Shown here: piece after piece, positions 12,867-18,347 of the stretch | How positions within the stretch are numbered: position 1 is the stretch's first letter | How the letters are laid out: the number at the start of each line of letters is the position of its first letter | DNA from: Planctomycetota bacterium | GTDB taxonomy: Bacteria; Planctomycetota; Planctomycetia; Gemmatales; Gemmataceae | Assembly (NCBI GenBank): GCA_018970845.1 | Contig: JAGWVO010000021.1 | Span: 1 to 18,347 of the forward strand | DNA length: 18,347 nucleotides | Direction: 5' to 3' | Notes under the pieces: generated by a model | What the model was told of the DNA's origin: nothing | The model's database searches: none | The model's input: the letters and a program-made list of their open reading frames with translations, nothing else | Position numbers and translations under genes: made by a program

Positions 12867-13949
12867 TCAGGTGTAGTGCGCCCCGCGGGCCTCGACATAA
12901 ACGGCATAGACCGACTGGCTGGCCGTCATGAACAGGCGGTTGCGCCGCGGGCCGCCGAAGCAGACATTGCTGCAGATTTCAGGCAGGCGGATCTGCCCGA
13001 TGCGGACGCCATCCGGGGCGAACACATGGACGCCATCGTACCCGGCGCCCACCCACCCCGCGCTGGCCCACACATTGCCGTCGGTGTCGCAGCGGATGCC
13101 ATCGGCCATCCCGGCGACCTTCTTGCCCTCGACCTCGAGCGCCATCGAGGCGAATTCGGCCGCCTTGCCGAGCTTCGTTTGCCCTTCCACGGCATATTTG
13201 AGGATGTTCTTGGGGGCCTTTTCATAGTGCGACGACCCGGTGTCGGCGACATAGAGCGTCTTCAGGTCGGGGGAGAAGCACAGGCCGTTGGGCTTGAACA
13301 CCTCATCGGTGACCTTGTGGACCGTGCCGGCCTTCGCGTCGATGCGGTAGACCGCCTCCTTGAGTTCCAGGGGGCCCTTGTTTCCCTCGTAGTTCATGAG
13401 CGAACCGTATCCCGGGTCGGTGAACCACACATCACCGGTGACGGGATGCACCACGGCGTCGTTGGGGGCGTTGAAAGGCTTGCCGTCAAACTCCTTGGCC
13501 AGCACGGTGGCGGTGCCGTCGTACTCATAGCGGACAACCCTGCGGTTGCCATGCTCGCACGAGATCTGCCGGCCTTGGCCGTCGAAGGTGTTGCCGTTGC
13601 TGAAGCCGGCGGGCTTGCGAAGGACGCTGACATGGCCGTCCTCGTCGAGCAGGCGCATCTGCCTGTCGTTGGGGATGTCGCTCCACATGAGGTAGCGGCC
13701 GACGCCGTTCCATGCCGGACCTTCCGCCCAGAGGAACCCCGTCGCCACGCGCTGGATGGGCGTGTTGCCGATCGCGTACTTCTTGAACCGCGGGTCGAGG
13801 GTGACGATGTCGGGATCCGGATACCGCACGGGTTGCGCGCCCGGGCCGAAGACCCGGGGAGCGGTTTGGCCGAAAGCGGCCATGGCGCCCATGGCGGTGG
13901 AGGCGGCGGCCAGGAGGGATCGGCGATCAAGCTGCGCGGGAGAGGGCAT
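12867..13949 (-). CDS. SMP-30/gluconolactonase/LRE family protein, Tat-exported
   Basis: This 360-residue protein begins Q-L-D-R-R-S-L-L-A-A-A, a twin-arginine motif, followed by a hydrophobic stretch ending A-A-F-G-Q-T-A (residues 24-30), so Tat export is predicted. The body is a six-bladed beta-propeller of the SMP-30 family (PF08450), which hydrolyses aldonolactones using one divalent metal. The four expected ligands can be placed: Glu76 in W-A-E-G-P-A-W, Asn163 in A-P-N-D-A, Asn221 in K-P-N-G-L and Asp283 in M-A-D-G-I. The conserved blade motif V-W-F-T-D-P-G-Y-G is at 174-182. All are intact, so it is probably active. The substrate (gluconolactone or another sugar lactone) is not known. 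GAGGA precedes ATG 13949 by about nine bases. It is the first gene of an operon with MFS 2. Confidence 0.92.
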   Translation of the reverse strand: MPSPAQLDRRSLLAAASTAMGAMAAFGQTAPRVFGPGAQPVRYPDPDIVTLDPRFKKYAIGNTPIQRVATGFLWAEGPAWNGVGRYLMWSDIPNDRQMRLLDEDGHVSVLRKPAGFSNGNTFDGQGRQISCEHGNRRVVRYEYDGTATVLAKEFDGKPFNAPNDAVVHPVTGDVWFTDPGYGSLMNYEGNKGPLELKEAVYRIDAKAGTVHKVTDEVFKPNGLCFSPDLKTLYVADTGSSHYEKAPKNILKYAVEGQTKLGKAAEFASMALEVEGKKVAGMADGIRCDTDGNVWASAGWVGAGYDGVHVFAPDGVRIGQIRLPEICSNVCFGGPRRNRLFMTASQSVYAVYVEARGAHYT

Positions 13950-14071
13950 GATGGTTTTCCTCGAGGTGGCGGGCTGCCATCAAATTACGGAAAAAAGACG
14001 CCATTTCAATTGAAGGAAAGGCCGTGGCGTGCCGGGATATATTGAGACAGCGCCCCCTCGGGAACAAGGTC
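13950..14071. promoter_or_regulatory. Divergent intergenic region SMP-30 / DUF2157 protein
   Basis: The region between the two genes must carry promoters in both directions. It holds an AT-rich patch (13981-14014) with a perfect ten-base palindrome TTCAATTGAA at 14005-14014, a possible operator or chance occurrence. No clear -35/-10 pair is visible. AAGGA at 14013-14017 could serve as ribosome-binding site for a GTG start at 14024. Confidence 0.3.
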
Positions 14072-16021
14072 ATGGAACCGACAGACATTCCGGAACCTAC
14101 CCGGCGTTGGTTGCGGCAGGCCACCAGCCTGTGGCTTGAGCGGGGCATCATTTCCTCCGGCCAAGCCGAAAGCATCATGTCCATTTATCGGCCCCGAGCC
14201 GACGCCGGGCAGCAGGCTGGCAAGCGCATCCTGTTCGTCCTGGCCACCATGGCGGTGTTCCTTTTCGCGACATCCCTCTTCCTCGTCATCGGCTACAACT
14301 GGCAGGCCATCCCAAGGGAAGCCAAGGTCGCCATCATCCTCATGGGAATCGCTGTCGCCCATGCCGCGGGCTTCGCGCTGCGGGCGCGCTGGGGCCTGCC
14401 GCTGGCAGGCGATGTCGCGCATTTCCTTGGATGCCTAGTCTTTGGCTCGGGCATCTGGCTTGTGGCCCAGGCCTGGCAGATATCAGGGCGCTTCCCCGAC
14501 GGCATGTTGTGGTGGGCGCTTGGCGTCCTGCCCGTGGCCATGGCAAGGAGCAACCTTCTTTTCCATTTCCTGCTGACGGGCCTCCTGGCGGTCTGGTGCC
14601 TCGTTGAGATCGTGATGACAGGCGGCCCGTCGGATACCGCCATTTTCGGCTGGAACGGATTTCCCCGCGGCGCCTACCTTCTTCCCCTGCTGGCGCTGCC
14701 CGGCTTCTATTGGGCTTACCGCGAACGGTCGTTCCTGCTTCTGGGACTGTATGTGCCCCTTGTCGCCTGGTGGTGCTCGCTGCAGGCGTTGGCATGGCAT
14801 GGCGACCAATGGACTGTTTTTTGGTTGGGCGGAGTCGGGTCGATCCTGCTGTTGTGCGCCCAGGCGCATCCTCCGGGCGACCCGCTGGCCTCTCCCTGGA
14901 GGTTTTGGGGATCGATCCTGACGGTGGTCTCGCTGCTGACGGTCAGTTCGATGCATTTCTGGACTTCCATCGGGCGTGGTCACGGCACTTGGGGGTTGGA
15001 TCCGGTGGCCCAACTCAACCTCAACATGGTCTTGCTTGGCGCGATTTCGGCGGCTTGGATCGCCGCCCTGATGATCACGCGCCCGTGGCATTCGGCGCAT
15101 CGGCCGGCGTTTTCCGCGAGATTGGCGCTTCCCGGGTTGATCGGCATGGGCATCGTGCTTTTGGGGTTCATGGCGATGGTCGGCGAAAAGGCCAGCGTGG
15201 CCGCGATGGTGTTCGGAAACGCCACCATCCTTGGACTGTGCGTGCTTCTGGTTCGCGTCGGCGTCCTGGAGGAAAGGCTGTTGCCATTCGCGGGGGGAAT
15301 CGCCGTGTTCCTCCTGTGGACGCTTGTGAGGTATCTCGACCTTTTCACCGCCTCGTGGGGCATGCTGGGCGCCGCCGGCCTGTTTTCGCTGGCCGGCATC
15401 GCGCTTCTTTTGGCCGGCCGGTTCTGGGCCTTGATGCGCGGATCGCAAAGGGAGCCCAATCCCACCGTATCGGCAACGGACATTCTGGTCTCAAGGCCGG
15501 ACTGGATGGAGCGGTGTTTTCGTTGGCCTCTTCCCGATTGGAGCCTTGTTCTGGCGGTATCGCTGGTGCTTCAACTGGCGATTCCGGCAGGGATGGTGGC
15601 GGTTGAGGAGGTGTCGATGCTGGGTGCCAGGACGGTGAGGCTTCGGGCCTTTCCCGTTGATCCGAGGGATTTTTTCCGGGGGGATTATGTAATACTTGAT
15701 TTCAGGATAGGAAATGTCATCAGGCGTGATATCCCCGGGTTCGCCTCGGGAGATGTCTTCGTCCTTTTGGAACCGGCGGAATCAGGGCCCTGCCATGTTC
15801 CGGCATCAGCCTCCCGCTCGAGGCCCGATTCCGGATTGTTCGTGAAGGGACGATTCCGCGACGACCATGCCGCGAACGCCGACTTCGGATTCGAGGCGTT
15901 TTTTGTTCAGGAAGGCGAGGGCCTGAAATGGGAGACGGCCATTCGAAATGGCGAGGTATTTGCCGAGATACGCGTGGCGCCCTCGGGCAAGGCCCGGCTC
16001 AAGGCGTTGGTTCAGGAGTGA
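14072..16021 (+). CDS. Large membrane protein: DUF2157-type N-terminus joined to GDYXXLXY domain
   Basis: This protein of 649 residues has a short soluble N-terminus, W-L-E-R-G-I-I-S-S-G-Q-A-E-S-I (residues 21-35), the typical start of DUF2157 proteins. Some 14-15 hydrophobic helices follow to about residue 515, and then a periplasmic C-terminal domain with G537-D-Y-V-I-L-D-F544, which is the GDYXXLXY motif (PF14345) with Phe for the last Tyr. It is preceded by the usual R-T-V-R-L-R-A-F-P-V-D-P-R-D block. In many bacteria DUF2157, DUF4401 and GDYXXLXY proteins are separate neighbouring genes; here they appear as one polypeptide. The function is unknown. The start is uncertain: ATG 14072 begins the recognisable domain, but GTG 14024 (16 residues longer) has the better ribosome-binding site. 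It is divergent from the SMP-30 operon and faces the DUF4838 gene. Confidence 0.85.
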   Translation: MEPTDIPEPTRRWLRQATSLWLERGIISSGQAESIMSIYRPRADAGQQAGKRILFVLATMAVFLFATSLFLVIGYNWQAIPREAKVAIILMGIAVAHAAGFALRARWGLPLAGDVAHFLGCLVFGSGIWLVAQAWQISGRFPDGMLWWALGVLPVAMARSNLLFHFLLTGLLAVWCLVEIVMTGGPSDTAIFGWNGFPRGAYLLPLLALPGFYWAYRERSFLLLGLYVPLVAWWCSLQALAWHGDQWTVFWLGGVGSILLLCAQAHPPGDPLASPWRFWGSILTVVSLLTVSSMHFWTSIGRGHGTWGLDPVAQLNLNMVLLGAISAAWIAALMITRPWHSAHRPAFSARLALPGLIGMGIVLLGFMAMVGEKASVAAMVFGNATILGLCVLLVRVGVLEERLLPFAGGIAVFLLWTLVRYLDLFTASWGMLGAAGLFSLAGIALLLAGRFWALMRGSQREPNPTVSATDILVSRPDWMERCFRWPLPDWSLVLAVSLVLQLAIPAGMVAVEEVSMLGARTVRLRAFPVDPRDFFRGDYVILDFRIGNVIRRDIPGFASGDVFVLLEPAESGPCHVPASASRSRPDSGLFVKGRFRDDHAANADFGFEAFFVQEGEGLKWETAIRNGEVFAEIRVAPSGKARLKALVQE

Positions 16022-16159
16022 GGAATCGGCGCGTGGGCGCCGTCGTTGCCGCGCCGGGCCACCGGTAAGCCGTGTCCGAAAGGGAACGATCCCGGGCGGC
16101 CTCGCTCAAAAGTCGGGGGCGACGCGAGGCTTCGTCACTTCCGCGGACCACGACAACCG
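16022..16159. other. Convergent intergenic region with GC hairpin
   Basis: These 138 bases lie between two convergent genes. CGGCGC (16027-16032) and GCGCCG (16037-16042) form a perfect six-base stem with a four-base loop just after the DUF2157-protein stop. No T-run follows, so it is not a canonical intrinsic terminator. I see nothing else in this stretch. Confidence 0.35.
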
Positions 16160-18347
16160 CTATTTCCGGTCTTTATCAATGACTTCCTTTGGCAGCAACA
16201 ATTCCCCCGGCGTGCGGGCGAAGTAGGGCGGCACGGTGAGAAGCCGGATGGCGCCGCGGACATATCTCACCTTCCAAACCTTGCCATCCTGACCGTTTGG
16301 GACATCCACGGAATAATAGCTCGCCTGCTTGCCATTGAGCCAGAATTGCGGGCGATCCTCGCTGTCCCGTATCTCGCCATGCTCGCCGCCGAAAAAGCCG
16401 ATCACCTTGGTGCCTTTCGGCACATAGAAATACCCCATCCATTGCGCGTATGTGCCGTTCATCGCCTTTTCCTGCCCTGAACGGACGACGCAAGGCAAGG
16501 AATCAGGCCAGAGCACCAAGGTTTTGTCATTACCATCGCTCACGGTCACCCGGTAATGGCCCGGTTCCTTGATCGTCAGTCGAACCGTGTGTTCCTTTCC
16601 GTCGGGAGGAGTGGATTTGTCCGTGGCGACCAAAGTCTCATTCTCACCGGTCTGGCTGGATCCGCCGATTTTCCACAGTTCGACCTTCACATTCCCGCGG
16701 TCGCGGTAATGGGCGATCAGTCCCCCCGTGATCTTGAGATCGAACAAGGTTTCCTTGTCGGCGTAAGTGTGGAATGCCTGGATTCCGCGGCCCGCGCCCC
16801 ATTCGCCAACCGGTTTGCCGGATGGAAAGTTGAGCGGGCTCCCGGCCGGGACCAGATCGGCGCCGAATGCCGCGGGCTTGAAGTTCAGTTCGAGCAGGGT
16901 GTTCCGTTCAATTCCAGCCTTGACGAGCATCCCGATTTCCCCGGGGTCGAACTCCTTGCTTGATTTCCAGGGATTCTTGCCTTCCGGAACCTGCCACCTG
17001 GCCTCGGCGGGAATCGTGACCGACTTGTCCCGGGACGCGAGGTCGCGGTAAAGCGCGTAGGCGTGGATCATCATCGTGGTCCGCATCCTGTAGGCAAACC
17101 TGATCAGGGTTTCGAAAGACTGCTGGCGGTTTCCCGGGTCCGACCTGGCGTATCGCTGGTAAAGATCTGAATACCATGCGTAAAGTGTCAAATGATCCAG
17201 GCGCCGGCGGATCTCGGGGGTTTCCTCCAGCTTTCTGGCTTTTTCCAAGGCACGGAACATCCGCCCGAGCTGATCCGAGCTCACGAGGTGGGGTTTCGAC
17301 CCGTCGATTTCCTTGTAGAACTCGGCCATCGGTTCCTTGGCCTTTCCAAAGCATTTCTCGAGGAAATCATTGACGATGGCGTCCCGGTTGCCGGCTTCCC
17401 CCACATCCCACAACATGCGGCTGGCGAGGTAGTATCCGAGCCCGTTCGGGCCCCAGTTGTCGCTCGATTCGGCGGACATGAACCGCGCGCCCTTGGCATG
17501 GAACTCGGGGATGGTGTTCCGGAGGTAATCCAGGTTGCCGCCGCGGGCATGGGCCGGCAAGTCGCGGTCCCAGGTGTTCACGCTGTAGTATTCCCGGATT
17601 CCAAGCACGGCGCCCTTGGCCGCCCACCCGGCGAGCAGTTCATCGAGCGATTGTCCTCCCTTGATGAACGCGGTCGCCACGCTGACGACGACATTCGGGT
17701 GGACCTTGATATTTGGCGGAGCCGAGTGATAGTTGTAGGCGTAGATTCCGACCAGCTTTCCGGGATGGGTCTTTTGGATTTCCGACGCGAGTTCGTTGGC
17801 CAGCGTGATGGCCTGGTCCGAAACGCTGCCAAGCTTTTTGCACTTGGCGCATTCACACCAGCCGCCCCCGTCGCTGGGATCGATCGAAACGCTGTCGGCG
17901 GTCGGCGCCTTGGCGAGCCTTGAAATCACTTCCTTGATCATCAACCGGCGCACGGCGTCGTTGCCCAGGCACGGCTTGGGGTTGCGGACCGGCTTTCGCT
18001 CGCCGGCGATTTCAGGCCAGTAATCGGGATGTTGCTCGAACTCCTTGGCCAGCGCCTTGACGATCCCGTCGTACGCATGGCCGGTGTTGAGGTTGACCCC
18101 AGCATGGGCCCGGTTTTTCTCGCACCAGTCCCTGTATGGTTCCTTGGCATAGTCCCAGGCCCCGAAGCCGTACCAGATCCGGCGCGAGTGGTAACTGGGC
18201 CTTTCAACCGCATCCATCGCGACCGTCAAGTGGCTGGTCCGCGGGATCACCTCCCAGGCCGGGCCGGGGAAAAACTGCCGGTGACCGATTCGATGAAGGA
18301 AATCCCAAACGGCATTCTGGACGCCAATGTCGGTGGAACCGATCAGC
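16160..18347 (-). CDS. DUF4838 family protein (glycoside-hydrolase-like), 5' end outside window
   Basis: The frame stays open from the stop at 16160 to the right edge, giving 728 visible residues. A GTG at 18250 is not the start, because the upstream codons continue the domain: residues I-G-V-Q-N-A-V-W-D-F-L-H-R-I-G and then F-F-P-G-P-A-W-E-V-I-P match the region just before DUF4838. The DUF4838 core (PF16126) follows, with W-Y-G-F-G-A-W, an H-P-D-Y-W-P-E segment, and S-D-G-G-G-W-C-E-C-A-K-C near visible residues 158-169, the cysteine cluster usual in this family. A C-terminal part of about 200 residues is beta-rich, with F-W-L-N-G-K and Y-F-Y-V-P-K-G-T-K segments, and looks like a carbohydrate-binding-type sandwich. 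The family is regarded as hydrolase-like and acts probably outside the cytoplasm on polysaccharide; activity is not proven. A signal peptide would lie outside the window. Confidence 0.88.
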   Translation of the reverse strand, partial: LIGSTDIGVQNAVWDFLHRIGHRQFFPGPAWEVIPRTSHLTVAMDAVERPSYHSRRIWYGFGAWDYAKEPYRDWCEKNRAHAGVNLNTGHAYDGIVKALAKEFEQHPDYWPEIAGERKPVRNPKPCLGNDAVRRLMIKEVISRLAKAPTADSVSIDPSDGGGWCECAKCKKLGSVSDQAITLANELASEIQKTHPGKLVGIYAYNYHSAPPNIKVHPNVVVSVATAFIKGGQSLDELLAGWAAKGAVLGIREYYSVNTWDRDLPAHARGGNLDYLRNTIPEFHAKGARFMSAESSDNWGPNGLGYYLASRMLWDVGEAGNRDAIVNDFLEKCFGKAKEPMAEFYKEIDGSKPHLVSSDQLGRMFRALEKARKLEETPEIRRRLDHLTLYAWYSDLYQRYARSDPGNRQQSFETLIRFAYRMRTTMMIHAYALYRDLASRDKSVTIPAEARWQVPEGKNPWKSSKEFDPGEIGMLVKAGIERNTLLELNFKPAAFGADLVPAGSPLNFPSGKPVGEWGAGRGIQAFHTYADKETLFDLKITGGLIAHYRDRGNVKVELWKIGGSSQTGENETLVATDKSTPPDGKEHTVRLTIKEPGHYRVTVSDGNDKTLVLWPDSLPCVVRSGQEKAMNGTYAQWMGYFYVPKGTKVIGFFGGEHGEIRDSEDRPQFWLNGKQASYYSVDVPNGQDGKVWKVRYVRGAIRLLTVPPYFARTPGELLLPKEVIDKDRK

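Noticed and set aside
11698..12876. Open frame (392 codons) on the plus strand opposite MFS 2
   Set aside because: The translation is rich in Gly, His, Arg and Glu with no domain, as expected for the antisense of a hydrophobic GC-rich gene.
12876..14045. Open frame (389 codons) on the plus strand opposite SMP-30
   Set aside because: It is antisense to an intact beta-propeller gene with all metal ligands in place, and has no recognisable features of its own.
16027..16042. GC hairpin after the DUF2157-protein stop as an intrinsic terminator
   Set aside because: The stem is strong but no T-run follows on either strand, so I record it only as a hairpin.

Overview
The window reads as chromosomal DNA of a planctomycete. 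The evidence is its content: a DUF1552 protein, a DUF1559 prepilin-like protein with an H-x9-DG C-terminus, a DUF1080 (3-keto-disaccharide hydrolase) protein, two formylglycine sulfatases, a secreted PPC-domain protein, a Tat-exported SMP-30/gluconolactonase and a DUF4838 protein. This combination, with high GC and frequent predicted export, is characteristic of Planctomycetes. A Gemmatales-like relative is possible, but I cannot place it by eye.

Layout, left to right. The end of a heavy-metal-associated (HMA) domain gene runs off the left edge and is followed by the DUF1552 gene (both +). On the minus strand come DUF1080 (ending in a clear intrinsic terminator), then the DUF1559 pseudopilin, then sulfatase 1. 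Divergent from DUF1080 is MFS transporter 1 (+), whose 3' end abuts that of sulfatase 2 (-). Upstream of sulfatase 2, behind a second clear intrinsic terminator, is a small secreted c-type cytochrome (-). It is divergent from a 668-residue PPC-domain secreted protein (+), which overlaps tail-to-tail with an HD-family hydrolase (-). Next is a two-gene minus-strand operon, SMP-30/gluconolactonase then MFS transporter 2. It is divergent from a large membrane protein (+) joining a DUF2157-type N-terminus to a GDYXXLXY C-terminal domain. The right edge is filled by a minus-strand DUF4838 protein whose 5' end lies outside the window.

Functionally most of the window looks like extracytoplasmic carbohydrate handling: sulfate removal (two sulfatases), sugar-derivative hydrolysis (DUF1080, SMP-30, DUF4838) and uptake of small acidic or sugar-like products (two related MFS symporters). 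The cytochrome, DUF2157 fusion, HMA and HD genes have no evident link to that theme. I saw no tRNA, rRNA, CRISPR array, transposase, integrase or phage gene, and no intergenic gap exceeds about 200 bases. I did not find a clear new defence or mobile system. The points most worth a second look are the DUF2157-GDYXXLXY fusion, the small cytochrome with a C-terminal haem site, the paired MFS paralogues, and the HE-for-HD change in the hydrolase.
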